A stretch of DNA of 64,000 bases, taken from Amoebophrya sp. A120 (taxonomy: Eukaryota > Sar > Dinophyceae > Syndiniales > Amoebophryaceae). Of this stretch, positions 21,527-35,600 are shown in pieces; the first letter of the stretch is position 1; every line of letters begins with the position of its first letter. Under the pieces are notes generated by a model. It was not told the origin of the DNA. It did not search any database and saw only the letters and a program-made list of their open reading frames with translations. The DNA is taken from assembly GCA_905178155.1 (NCBI GenBank), contig CAJINV010000005.1, positions 7,122,989 through 7,186,988 on the forward strand, given 5' to 3'. Position numbers and translations under genes: made by a program.

Positions 21527-22642
21527 ATGCAGATTACGCCGGTGCTAGAAGACTAAAAAATCTAGAAGTTGTTGTAGTGCGAACTCCACCGCATAAGAAA
21601 TCGAAATGTTTTGAAAACGTTGGGTAGTCGTGTCTGGCTATGCAAATTGGCCACATTAAGCATCGGCAAGTTGACGACGCCAAACTTCAAAAACGCGATA
21701 TAGATAGGTTGTACGTGGCTCGATTGGGCACCAAACTGCATGGTGGACTTGGCAAAACTACCCCATGGAGTGGGTACTTGTCGTGCTCTCGGATCAGGCG
21801 CCCAGCAAATTGCAGCGTTCAATTCGTCGGCGCTGACAGTCGCAACTTCCCGCCGGCGCTATCACTCACTTCTCCGGCGTATGATTTGGATGAGACGCCT
21901 CCTCGTAGAAGTTTGCATCCAAATTTAAAAGTTTAAAAATCCGCGAAAATTCAAAATTTTATTTTTATTGCCGAAGAAATTTAATGCTGAAGCTTTCAAG
22001 TCGTAATCTTACCCTCGTAATAGAGGTGGATCCACCTCTGCAGTCGACGAAACAGCAACTAGGTGTGTTTCGCGGCTTAGGTTCTTAAGGCTCAGGCTAC
22101 CAGCACTCTTTCTGCGGTGCCTTGCGAACTTGTCACGATCGACAAGCTTTCTGATCAAATAAAAATAAAATTTTAAAAATTCGCGGATTTGCGACGTGCA
22201 TAAAAATAAAATTTTGGAATTTCGCGGTTTTCGCGAGGATTGATAACATCTCCGCAGTGAGTCAGCATGTTGCTGCTTTGCATACACCAATAACACAATG
22301 AGTTCACAGTTTCGTGGATATCGCGGAGAATAAAAATAAAATTTTAAATTTTCGCGGATTTAATGTCGTTTCTCAAGCGGCCGCCCTGCCTTGCGGCCTA
22401 ACGTTAGCCACGGCGGCACGGCGGGCCTAGAAGAAGGCTATATCTGGTGCTACACATGGTTGCTCCACTAAACCAATGCTGAGCACCTTTGTGCTCCTCA
22501 GGATTGTAGGTTGGGGCACCAGGTGGCTCTGCGCGTGCGGATAAACGTCGCGTTGGGAACGTGCAATGCTGGAAATATGGATAAGAAGTCTATTGGGGTG
22601 AGTTTGAGTATGAGGGATCATGTAGTAGTATTTCCTGAGGAT
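21527..22642. other. Probable intergenic region with AT-rich repeats
   Basis: No exon-like frame. At least four copies of an AAAATAAAATTTT...TTCGCGG motif occur at about 21945-22370 in both orientations. The reading frame would also stay open if 21515-22642 were excised (HPI|LEDRRKQTEIM), so a long interrupted intron cannot be ruled out. Confidence 0.5.
21930..22375. repeat. Dispersed AAAATAAAATTTT / TTCGCGGA repeats
   Basis: Copies lie near 21945, 22160, 22200 and 22330. They combine a short A/T palindrome with TTCGCGG. The same pairing is not seen elsewhere in the window. Confidence 0.7.
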
Positions 22643-23632
22643 ATTGGAAGACCGGCGGAAACAGACGGAGATCATGCACGAGAAAAAGTTGATTCCGAAA
22701 GAGGTGCAGTTTTTCCAGCGGTTTATGCAATACAAATTCCCCGTACATGTTTGAAATGCATCACAAATTTTACCAATTTGGAGTGTGGTACTTGTCATGC
22801 TGCACTAGGATCGGAGCCACCTTCTGTCATGCAGAAACCGCATCCGTGCTTATGTGTATGGGAAATTTACTGTGCATATGGTACCAACAGAGGCTGCAGG
22901 AAGTCCAGAACCGATCCCTCGGGCTAAAATGCGACCAAAGGCGGAGGGATTTGGAAATGAAGGCGAAGGCGATCAAACTCGGGATGAAACCGCCGAATCT
23001 GGTGCGCGAAAATAAGGCCGCGAGGAAGAACCAATATCAGTACCCGCACATCGCCTTCATGTACATTGAACCGTTGAACGCAATCTTCCTGTACAACCCC
23101 CGCGAGGGTGGGGACAAGAGCTTGCAACTGCTCTGTTGGCGCGATGCAAGTGCGATTGATTCCCAAGCGACGCCCAAGAAGTCCGGCGTCGCCACCGGGA
23201 CCTTGGCGGGGGAGAAGAAGCAAGACGCGCGTGGCGACGCGGAGATTGACAAAGACGCGCGGCGTGCGTTCCACATGACAAAGAAAGAAGAAGAGGAAAC
23301 ACAGGAAATGGAGCGAAAAAGAAAACTCGAAGAGGTGGACCAGGCGGCGGGCCGCGGCGGCGGGGGTAATAAAAGTGACAGTGGTCGTAGTGATGAAGAA
23401 AATCAAGATATTTTTACCGATCGCCGGAATAAACGAAAGAAAGACCACGTTGGTGCTCGAGGACCGAAAGGTACCGTCGCCAAAGCTGTTGTTGCTGTTG
23501 CCGCTGTGCCCAAGCCGGATCCGGACGAAGGACAAGATGCAGAAGATGACGCTGCGACGCATCCGGTCTCGCCCACATCTGGAAACCCGTCTTTGCTGCC
23601 CGAACCGTTGGAAAAAGCTCGGGATGAAGAAT
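22643..23632 (+). CDS. Gene 3 exons: N-terminal region
   Basis: Exon 22643-22724 (ILEDRRKQTEIMHEKKLIP) joins to 22878-23632 (WYQQRLQEVQNRSLGLK). The second begins with a compact part (YQYPHIAFMYIEPLNAIFLY) and becomes acidic and basic low complexity after about 23270. No family recognised. Confidence 0.65.
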
Positions 23633-26600
23633 ATGGCATTCTCAGCTGTTACATCCTCAGCTGTAACACGGATTTGTCATGCAAAACTGCCATCAGCCTC
23701 CACTTGATCAAGGTGCTTAGCATGACAAATTTTTGAAGGGCGAAACAGCATGATCATCTGTGGAAAATCTGTATGTAATGCGAAAGCTGCAATTTTGCCA
23801 CTTTCACTGTTGCTGTTCTTGCATTACAAATCCATGTAACGGTTGAGAATGTAACAGTTGAGAACGCCATAAAGAAGTGGATCCGAGTAGAATGTTGCAA
23901 GAGGCTCTGAAGAAAAGGGATAAAGTTAATAAAGAGCAAAAGGATGCTGGGGATGCAGCTCCAGCTCCAGAAGATGATGACGATGATCTTCCGAGCAGCG
24001 CCGACGGGGAGGACAAAACACAACTGGAAGATTCCGAATCTTTATGACAGTTCACAACTCCCCCTCCCCCTCATTTGTATGGCATGAACAGCAATAGCAA
24101 TACAAACGCCAGCACTCCTGGGGCCTGTGGATGACAAGTTCACCGGCCAAAGGTGGTACTGTTGGGCCTTTAGAAATTTGTCATGCAAACAGTGCCACCG
24201 GGCAACAAACGAATTTGCGGTTTTGCATGACAAATGAGGGGGGCAAGGGGGAGTTGTGCACTCTCATAACCTTCCGAATACGAGGACGAAAACGGCTTGA
24301 CAGCCGCAGAAGCCGACTATGAGAAACGCCTAGCTATGTGGGACGAAGCCGTGCACAAGTACGACCGGAGCCATCACCTAGCCAACCCCAACGACAGTAA
24401 TCGCAAATACACGGGTATCGCAAGAGAAAACTGTTTCACTGTGAACTTGTGATGCAGAAAATGGAACACAGAACTACTTGTCTTGCTACGCCTGCAATAC
24501 ATTGAATTTTATTCAAGCGTGTTTTGTTTTCCCGTTGGAAGCGCGCATGACAAATTTTCAGTGTCATGTGTAAACAAACTTGTGATGCAGATCTTGCAAA
24601 GTCATGACAGTGAAACACTTTTTTCATGGGACAACGGGTCGTGCGGACCGCGCGCGGGCGATCCAGGACAGCTATGTGTGCGACTACTGCTTCCAGGGCA
24701 CGGATTTCGTCACGCAGAGGGGGGTATGAACTGCAAAAGTATCGTACTCGCATAAATGCATTACAAATTTTGCCTCAGCATGAGAAATGAAATCTGTAAT
24801 GGGGATGTACCTTATAGAAAAAAATTTGTATTTCATGACTGCCATATTACGATTACGATACTTTTGCACAGGATAGGGGGGCTGGTTCGAAATCATGGCG
24901 TTTCGAAGAGAGGATCCATATCCGCAGTAAATTTTTCCCCGTACACGACGTACAAACGCGGGCTCTGCATGACAAAACTGGGCTTCGATCCTGGTTTAGC
25001 ATGACAAGTGGCGCACTCCAAATTATTGGTGAAATTTGTGATGCATATTGTACATGTACGGGAAATTTGTATTGCATATGCCGCCAAAGGACGTTACGAC
25101 AAAAGATATTTTCGACGCGGCTGCGGAACAGGCGGAACGATTTGCAGACGTGTGCGGCTACGACGAGGATTTGCGGGAGGATTTGGAAAAACGCTGGTGC
25201 TTTATGGAGCAACGCCTTCCGACCGGGGTGGATTTGCTATGAATTGCAAAAGTACTATCGTACTAGTAGTAATCGCATCACAAATTTGCTCAGCGTGTTG
25301 ACAAATGGAACTTCTCATGCTGATTTACCTTGGAGTTGGAAAAGAGATTTGTCATGCATACATGCGATTACTACGAGTACGATACTTTTGCACAGCATAT
25401 TTGCTGAATCCGCACGATATGGCGGTTCCAGAAGGAGATCTGTATGGCGAAGGAACAGGTGCGCTTGCTGTTGAAGACCAGAATCGTCTTCATCTTCCAG
25501 AACATCAAGAAGGTACTGCTACTGGTGGTATCGCCGCTGCATTAGCGCTTGTGCAACAACAGCAAACAAACAGCAACATTCCGACCATTGACCGCACTGC
25601 TGGCCCTTTACCCGACATTTACTCATCTCTAGCCGCGAAGCTGGGTGTCGCTCAATCCAATGCGAATTACCGGGCTTCGCTGAACCCAAGCAGTGGTGGT
25701 CACATATGCATTGCAAAAGTATCGTACTAGTGTAAACCGCAATACAAATTTTTCCAGAAGAAAAAATAGAATTTGTAATGCTGATTTGGCTAAGACACAA
25801 GATTTGTCATGCATGAGTGCAATTAGTACGAGTACGATACTTTTGCGCAGGATATCACAAGGAATCCGCGGATACGGAAAGGTACGCGACCTTATTGTCC
25901 GTGTTGGAGAAGCACGAGTCTTGTATGCCAGTGCACAACTCCCCTTCCCCCTCATTTGTCATGCAAAGTACCTAACTCACCCTTTGGTTCTTGGCACTGT
26001 TTGCATGACAAGTGCTGGTAGGCCAAATAGCACTACAATCCAGTGGAAATTTGTCATGCAAAACCGGCACTCTTGCTGATGCTTGTATTGCTGTTCATGC
26101 TATACAAATGAGGGTGAGGGGGAGTTGTGCACTGTTATATCTTGGGAAACTGCTTTGAAAGAACTGCAAGACATCCTTCCCGATAGCAAGTGGCGGGAGA
26201 AGGCAAGAGACGGATATCAAATGCAAAAGCATCGTACTAGTACAAATCGCATGTGTATCAGTTCAACTGGTCCCGCGGTTCAACAATGTACCTACCAGTT
26301 CAATAACGCCCCGGGGCCTAAATATCCTAGAACAAACAGGGCATTTGATATGCTCGGCGCCAAAAAAATATGCGGATGCAGGAAAAAGTAGGGGGCCGCT
26401 CCTGACCCAAAGGTACGCTCCTGATCTCAGTGGTACTTAGTCGATCCGGGGGGACGGGTAGGACCTGACCCCCGGTTCGGGTCTGTACCTGCAATGCCGC
26501 AGCGCCGTCGTTTTAGATGGTAGGTGCTGCGGCACAGCGTCGCGCACCGTGATGGGCACCACAGGCCTCACATCTACTGTCTTCACTACAGAAAAAAGCA

Positions 26601-29600
26601 GCCACGACTGCGCTCTGTCCTAGCGTTCGCCTGCTTTCTGTTTGAAACCAGCGCCACGCGCACGGCTTCAGTCTTCGCGCGCCCATTCATCGGAAGTATC
26701 GTTCCTAAATCGTGTGGCCGCCAGCCGTCCCACCGTAACCAATAGTCGCGCAGCGCTTCGTGCCTCACAAACCAAAATCGCGCGCGCGCGCGCCAAGAGA
26801 GTCGCTTGCGCCTGTCGTGTGGCCCTTCCGCTTCTTTCATCGCGCGCCGCGTCCCGGTGTTTTGGCCCACCTCAGGCACTTCGTTTTTTCTCATTTCGGC
26901 GCTCCGCCTGCACACGTCGGCGCAGCACTGTTTCTGCGCAGTTAGTGTTGCCCCGACCTTCTCCATTGCGCATACTTTTTGCGCCATATGGTGCCCGCAA
27001 GATATGCTCTGCCGCTCATCGAGATTACTTTCAACCTTTTCCCGCTCTTTTTTTTGGGATTTGCTACGAGTAATACGTATGGTTCTGCTCTTTTTCGTAT
27101 GCCCGGAACCTTCACGAACTAGTTCGTGAACTGGGGTACACTCTCGAACCGATTCACATGACAAATTTCCTGAGCATGAGAAATAGAATTTGTAATGCGG
27201 ATTTAACTTTCGAAAGAAGTTTGTGATGCATGAATGCGATTAGTACGAGTACGATACTTTTGCACAGGATGACGGAAGTTGGGACGCAAACCCGTGGGCG
27301 CGGTTTTTTGAGACGTGGTACCCGAACAACAAAGACAGGGACATCCTATGTAAAAACGCCTTCACCCCATAGTTGTCTTGCAAATCTGCATGCTCAAAAT
27401 GTTTCTCATGCTGAGCAGCCCTATGACAAGCGTTTGCCACTCGTCTTCTGGAGTTTGTAATGGTCCAATCAGCATAGTAGGCTAGATCTGTGATGCTGCT
27501 AAAGAAGCTAAACAGGACTACACTACGAGGCCAAGAAACTTGTGATGCGCAACAACCAAAGCTGGGTGATTTGTCTAGCAGGTTTCCCATCTTGACTACG
27601 GGGCGGGGATGTTTTTGCTCAGGATAAGAGACCCGAATTCTTTGGCCGCCTTTTTGATGGACATGACCGGCGACGAGGAGGAGGACGAGGAAGATTTCTT
27701 TTACAACAAGAAGGTCTTCTTCAACGGCGGCCCGAACAACCAGAGCTTTGGACACGAGCCGGAATTGAAGTGGGTCCAGAACGACGAAATTGTGTTGCAG
27801 AAGTCTTTCTCGCCGGACTTACTCGTCCGGTATCACAGGAAAAAGTGTTAACGTTAACGGAATTTGTGATGCAGTAATGCATCACAAAACGTGCGCAAAT
27901 TTGTCATGCATAGCATGCATGCTAGGCAACATTTGTCATGCATATTTCCAATCCATGAAAACCGTTAACGTTAACACTTTTTTGCTTGATATTCGGAACT
28001 GCTTGTTGATCAAGGAAGTCCTTTATGCAAGACAAATTTGCTTTCCATGTACAAAATGCATCACAAATTTGTTCACCAACTACTTGGAGCATGCTACGTG
28101 TCATGCTGAATAGAGTTAAAGAGAAGTCACTTTGTCATGCAGAAACCGATATATGGTACATGTACAGGAAATTTACTGTGGATATCCTGTTCGAAGAGGA
28201 ATACCTCTGTTCCCAGTGGCACGGGAAGAAAAAAGCGGAAGAATACCAAGTGAAGAAGTTCGTGGAAATGGGCTACACGCACCAGGAAGCGAGCAGCCAA
28301 GCGAATAAACAGAAAATCAACAGCCAACTGCAAGATTCCGCTTACATCCCACTTCCGATTTTGAAGTACCGAAGGGTGTTCTTGGATTTGTTGGAAGACA
28401 ATCGGATAATTCTCGTGGACGGGAGAACTGGCACGGGGAAATCGACGCAGATCCCCCTCTATGCATTACAAAAGTATCGTATTTCTAAGTATAAATCGCA
28501 TGACAATTTAGCTTAGCATTGCAAGTGAAATTTGTAATGCGGTTTTACCTTTAGGAAAGAGATATTGTGATGCATAGCAGCAATGCGATACTTTTGCAGT
28601 TCATACCCTGTACATCGCCGACGAGATGCGGACGGTGATGGAAACGGAACTGCAAAAACCGGAAATGCAGCAGGATTTACTCAGGTTAAGAAAACCGCGG
28701 ATCATTTTGACGCAGCCCAAGCGTTTAGGTGCGAAAACGCTGGCAGAAAGTCTGCTGAAGATGCAAAACGATGCGACGCGGAAAAAGATGGATGCCTTTT
28801 TGAAGAAGAGCAACGACCTGGAGCTCGCGGAGAAAATGTTTCCGATCCAGCAGATGGGAGACCGCATTGGGTACAGGGTCGGCCGGCTATGCATTGCAAA
28901 AGCACATTGCAAAAGCATCACACCAAGCCGAAATCGCATTACAAATCTTTTCAGAAGAAAAGACGAAACTTGTAATGCTAGCTCAGGCAAAAGAAACCGA
29001 ATCTGTCGTGCTGTGCCGCGATTTTATTTACTAGGTACGACTACGAGTGCGGTCATGCTTTTGCACTGCATACCGGGAGGCGAAGGACAACAAGATGGAA
29101 GCCGAGGTGTGCTTTATGACGAGCACGTTTTTGCTTCAGGTCTTGATGCACAGTCCGGAAAAGCTCGGGGACATTACACATCTAATCTTAGACGAGATGC
29201 ACGACCGGTCGGTGGATGTGGATTTTCTCTGCATGGTGTTGAAAGTCCTTCTTGCACAGCCGGATTTCCAATCGAGAACGTATCCTCAGCAAGCACGTAG
29301 TCCCCACCGCAGAGTTGTAATGCAACTGTGCAATGACAGGAACATTTGTAATGCGCATCTCCATGAGAGGCATGATTTCCACGTCGTGTTTTGGCATTTG
29401 AAATGCTGTAAACAGGATAAGAAATTGGCTTTCCCATGCGGCTTCCCTTCTTGCTAAGCACCACTACACTACATCAGACGAAAACTTGTCATGCACAACT
29501 CCCAAAACTTGGCGATTTGTGTTGCAGATTTATCAAGAACTTGACTATGAGGCGGGGGCGTTTTTGCTCAGGATAGAACGAAGGTCATCATCATGTCCGC

Positions 29601-32600
29601 CACTTTGGAGAAAGGTTTCATCTATGCAAGAAAAAAACTGTGTATAGTGTAACTTCTCTGTAATGCATAACATGCAACAGTGTTGCACCTGTCATGCCAG
29701 ACAGCCATGAGGTTCTCTTTTCATGTGTGTGCTTCCCTTACAAGCCACGCATGGCAGGTTTTCGCTGTCATGTAGAGGACCAAATTTGTGATGCAGTCAG
29801 CCAAAGATAGTACTTAGCTGCACGAACACAGTTTTTTTCTTGGATATCATCGAATCTTATTTCAATGGGTGCCAGGGTGACTATCAAATGTAAAAATGTC
29901 TGGGTCTGGAAGAATGCAACTTGTGATGCTAACTTTGGACTCTAAAAAAATCTGTATTGCATGACCAGCAAGAGGCGCCCAGTTTGTGCTACGCGGGGAG
30001 GGCATTTGTCATGCGGGATAGGCATCAGGAACGCCTCTAGAAATATGTGATGCTAGATCATGCATTACAGACATCCTGAGTCATGCAAAATATGCATGAC
30101 AAACCTGGTAACCTTCCAGACCCAGACATTTTTACATTTGATAGGGACTACACGAAAACGATTCCGCGCCTGGAGATTCTGAACGACACGCCGCACAACA
30201 TCACCAAATTGTTTCTGGACGAGGTGAGGCCGCCCTTTTTCCACTGTTTTTCCGAGCAGTATTCTTCCGAACGCGACCTTGCGGAATATGACGACCTGAT
30301 GAAACGCAACATGAACCTAGAAGACCCCCGGACGGGGAAAATCTACCCCGACAAGGTTCATGCCAGCAACGACTTGGCGCAACTCGTATCCTATGTAAAA
30401 ACGTCCCCACGACCCCATAGTCAAGATGGGGAATCGGCTAGACAAGTCCACGAGTTTTGCCTGTGGTGCATGACAAATTTGGAATCGCAGTGTAGTACTG
30501 TTTGAGGTAGTTCAGCAGCATCAAAGATCTTGTATATCATTCTCATTGGCGCATGACAAATGTCACGCCACGACTGGAAAATGCTTCTCATGGGGCTCCG
30601 CATGAGAAACATTCTCAGCTTGCAGATTATGCATGACAACTCTGGGGTCGTGCGTGGGGACGTTTTTCCACAGGATAACTCGCGAAGAAAATTCACGCAT
30701 ACACGGCGAGAATTCTGAAAGAGATCATGGTGCCCGGAAGCTACGCCGCCCCGGATTACTATGGGGACGATGGTGACGATGAGGTGGATGATTTACGCCG
30801 TAAAAGCCTTCTTCAAGCTGCTCTGGAAGCCGAGGAGAAAAACCAGCTCCCACAAACGAAAGCGATAAAGAGAGGCGGGACGTCGAGAGCACTGCGAGGT
30901 CAACAAAATCGCTTCGGAGCAGGTGGACTTCAACTACACCAGCAGCGGTGGCAGCAACAGCTGGCCAAACAAAATGCGAAAAACCAGGAGAAGTTTGGAC
31001 GGACCACGTTGGTTTTCCTTCCCGGTATCGTGGAAATCCGGGATCTGGAAGAGTCGATCAAGCGCGTGATTCACGAGGAGGACATGAAGCTGTGGAACAT
31101 CAAAATCTTCTGGCTGCACTCCCAGCACGAAGAACGGAAGCACGGGATGAACGAGCACATTACGGGCGAGGACAAGAATGGAAACAGCTCGCGTGAACCT
31201 GGCCGGGCGATCGTTCTGGCGACGAATATTGCGGAGTCTGGCATCACGATTCCGGACGTCGGGGTGGTGATTGACTACGGAATGGAAAAATTCCCGAAAT
31301 TTGATCCACGGACTTCTACCGAACAACTGATCTATTCCTGGTCCAGTCAGGCCTCCGTGATTCAACGACAGGGACGGACCGGGCGGGTGCGAGAGGGGCT
31401 GGCGTTACGGATGTTTTCCCGGCACATTTGGACGCGGTTGTCGGATTTTGGCACATCCGCCGTCCCCCGGGAAGATATCAAGAAAACGGTGTTGCGTTGC
31501 GCATTATGCATTGCAAAAGTACCGTATTAGTATAAGTCGCATGACAAATTTTCCCAGAAAGAAAAATGAAACTTGTCATGCAGGTTCAGGTAGCAAAGCG
31601 GATCTGTCATGCAAGACTGCAATTAGTACGAGTACAATACTTTTGCACAGGATACGCTTTCACGGTCGCGAAGTTACGAGAGAAGTATTCAGTGATGCCG
31701 GGGTGGAACGACGTGAATAGTCAAAAACCCTTATGTATGAGTTGCAAAAGCATCGTATCTGGTAGTAATTGCATTTACAAATTACCTCAGCATGACCAAT
31801 GGAATTTGTCATGCTGTTTTAGCTTGGGATTGACATTTGTATATGCATAATTGCAATTACTGCGAGTACGATACAACTTTTGCACAGAATATTATGGGGT
31901 TGGGACAACCGAATCGAAAAATGGCGGCTGATGGATGGAGAAACGAAAGACCAGCAGGAGATCGTGGTTGGTGGCAAATCCGCCGGCAGTCTCTTTCGGA
32001 TCGAGAAGTTCCTGCACATGCTTCCCTGCCCGCTATGAAGTGCACATGTGGCCGCAACATCTCGGAGAAGATCTGGGAACTTGTGATGCTGAATCATGCA
32101 TGATGAGAGCAGCACTTGCAAGTGCAGCTGAGCATGACAAGTTTCGAAGTAGACCCTAGGTGCATGCGCAGCTGCGACTACAAACTGCGTTTTTGCATGA
32201 CAACTGAACAAGCTGCTATGTTGAAAATGTCGGTCATGCAACACAGATTGGACAGGAGTTGTGCCAGCCAAGCAATACAAGTTCTTCTTTGATGTTCCCA
32301 GAAGACCCAGATGAGATATTTCCAGCTGATATCAGCCTATGAAATGCAAAAGCATCGTACTAGTAGAAATCGCATGACAAATTTCCTCAGCATGAAAAAT
32401 GGAATTTGTAATGCTGATTTAGGTTAAGAAGGAAATTTGTAATGCATGACTGCGATTACTACGAGTACGATACTTTTGCACAGGATACCGCCACAGACGA
32501 ACGAGGTGTCTTCCGCGACGGATTGGCTACAGAAGTATCAAATGCAAATATGTCTGGATCTGGAACACGAGTTGGAACTTGTCATGCGAATTCTGGAATA

Positions 32601-35600
32601 GGCAAAAATTTGTATTGCATAAGCACCAAAAGCTTCCCATTTCTTGCTACGCATATAGGGAAAAATTTCTCATGCGGGATAGACATCAGGAGGCCTGCGC
32701 AAAACCTGTAATGCTTTTGCGTGCATTAGAGACCACTTGTGTGATCCAGGAGATGCATGGCAAACTCCTGCAATCTTCCAGACCCAGACACTTTTGCACT
32801 TGATAAGAAGAACGGGTTTTTGAAAGGAAACGACATCACCGCGATGGGGGCAACGTGTTTGGGGTTGCAGTGCAGTCTGCTAACCGCGAAAATGATGTGG
32901 ACGGGAATCATCTGTGGCTTCGTGGAAGAAATGATCTTGCTCGCCGCTTGTATCGGCTTCTACGAATCCGCAAACGACCCCGAGATGGTGAACTCGTCCC
33001 AAATCCTGGATCAAGATGACGAGCAGTGGGAGCGGAAGGAAATCTACCCGCCGAACTTTATCCGCAGTAAATTTTTTTTTCCCTGTATTAAAGACGTACA
33101 AATCACCAGAATGTGGTTTTTGCATGACAAACTTTCTGTCAATGCTATTCAGCATGACAAGTGGCATGGTCGAACAAGTTGGTGGAATTTATTGTGAGGC
33201 ATTATTTTGTACATGTACAGGTGTAAATTTGTATTGCATAAACTTGAAGCAAACGCACCAAGCCAGCGGCGCGGAGCTGTTGAAGCTGTTGAATGAGAAC
33301 AGGTCGAAGTGGGAAGACGTCGGGGGTGGAGGTAAAGATGGCACGACGAGGGCCCCTACTTCCCACCTAGACGTCGGCGACAACAAGCCCCTTCCAAGAC
33401 TCACCGAATTAGGCGAAAGGCACCGACAATCGCGGTTACAAACCGCCGAGTGGATGGTTGCCTTCCGCACGTTCTTTAACGGCGACACCTTTTCCGAGGT
33501 TGCCAGTCTGTACCGATTCGCGGAATTTTTGTTCAAGAGAAAGGACCTCCACCGGCAGAAGATGTCTAACGCGAGTTTTTGTTGGACCGATTTCATGAAG
33601 GACGGTCATGACGACCCAGAAAATTTACGAAACAACACGTTTGCCGACTGCTACAACGACGACGTCGGCTTTCCGCAGATGCCGCCGTTACCGGGGATCC
33701 GGCAGGACAAGGGGCATATCAAATGCAAAAATGTCTTGGTCTGGAACATTCTAAACTTGTGATGCTGTGGTCTCTGGATTCTGAAAAAATTTGTATTGCA
33801 TGACCAGCAAGAGCAGGACAGAAGTTTGTGCTATGCGGAGACGGCATTTCTCATGCGGTAGAGGTATCTATCACGAAGCGCTCTAAATTAATAAAATCTG
33901 TGATGCTGCGGCATGCATCACAGACATCATGGGTTATGCAAAATATGCATGACAAGTCTAGAAATCTTTCAGACATTTTTGCATTTGATAGGGCAGCGGC
34001 GGAAACAAATCATGTTGAAACCCCGGATGTGGCAGGAGTTTTTGGAGAAAATCGCTATGGATTTCAAAAATGTCTGGCGGGTCTGGAAGATTGCCAGACT
34101 TGTCATGCAGGTTTTCCATAACCCATGCGGTCTGGTATGTAGGACATAGCATCACAGATTCTGTGAGAGTTCTATCATGCCTATCCTGCATGAGAAACTG
34201 CCTCTCGATTAGGTCAAAAGTGCACAGCTTTTGGCAATCATGCAACACAGTTTTTTGCCTGATTCAGAGTTGGCATGACAAGTTCCAATCTTCCAGACCC
34301 AGAGATTTTTACATTTGATAATCGCCGAACTCTGCTTAAACTTCAACCGGGGAATCCATTGGATCTGGGTGAACAACCGCGCGCTGCGATTCCACGCCGC
34401 CATCAACGGCCAGTTGCCGGAAGGCTCGCGGATTGAGTTGAAAAAGGATTTCGACCCCAACTTCTGGATTGGCATGGCGTTTGCGGGCACGAATCTCGCG
34501 ATCTCGCGGGGAGAGACCACGGACCAGCTGTGCGAGCTTCAGTATCGGAAGCAGCGCAATGTCGGTGTGGAACGGAAGGAGTTTGAGAAATTGAAAAAAG
34601 CACGGAAGGAAGCGAAATTTGAGCACGCCCGGTTGGTGAAGATGGAAAAGAGACAACGGAGAGAACAAAGAGCAGAGCTGAAAAACGAGCAGAAAAAACT
34701 CCTCGCCCACGAGAGGCGCATGATGAGGCGAAACGGCAGGCAGTCGCTATGCTTTGCAAAAGCATCGTACTAATAGAAATCGCATTACAAATCCGGTCAG
34801 CATGACTACAAATGGAATTTGTCATGCCGTTTTACCTTGGGACCGAAATTTGTAATGCATGATTGCAATCACTTTCACTACGAGTGCGATACTTTTGCAC
34901 AGGATAATCACGGGAGGTGAACAAGTTTTTGGACCGCTATTACCCAAAAGCGGTCGAAGAAGCGCGAAAACAGATTCGGAAGGTATGCATTGCAAGCAAG
35001 CGTGTCTGGGTCTGCAAACTTGGGATGCTAGTTTGTGAATGGTGGGCGTACTGCAATACGCAGGCACGCATGCCAAGTTTCTGGGGTCCTTTGTGTCTTT
35101 CGCTTACCGCACGGCAAACTGCGCTTTTGCATGACAGGCAAGAAGCTTTTTTGCTGCTCACGTATTGCAGATTCAACTGCCATGTGAGACAAGCATGACA
35201 AGCCTGCACATGACCAGACCCAGACGCGTTTTCAATGCATAGAAGCAGGAAGCATGCAAGGAGTATTTCACGGAAGACGGGGAAAATTCTCCGAGGGAAC
35301 GGCGGAATAAGTCTCTTGACGAAGTGGAGAAGCTGGTAGAGGAAAAAGTGGAGGAATTTAAGAGGAAACTGCTTGCCGAGGAAACGAATTTCGTTGCCGT
35401 CGGGGGTGACGCTCAGGCTGCTGTGGTTCTTCCACACGGTAGCTCAACATCCTGTTCGCTGAAAATGAAAAGTCAAATGATTTTCAGTACGAACATAAAC
35501 ATCTGGGCAGAGATTCCAGCTGAGGGAAAGAGATTTTTCTGCCAGATCATGGGGTGGGATGAACAAAATTATGCCGGGCAAGATGTTGAACGGTCGCAAA

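Larger units (their letters stand above)
26216..27270. mobile_element. IE-B introner split by a nested insertion
   Basis: 1,055 bp. The left part (to 26253) and right part (from 27157) together make one ordinary IE-B of about 150 bp, overlapping at CATG. The left tip TATCAAATGC is the IE-A type. Join ARDGY|DGSWDANP is in frame. An alternative short element ending GCATTTGATA at 26350 would give a stop at TAG 26389-26391. Confidence 0.75.

Noticed and set aside
26420-26500. tRNA-like fold around GGTACGCTCCTGATCTCAG ... GGTTCGGGTCT
   Set aside because: A GGTAC/GTACC stem and a T-arm-like hairpin exist, but the loop sequence and A-box are wrong and no anticodon arm fits.
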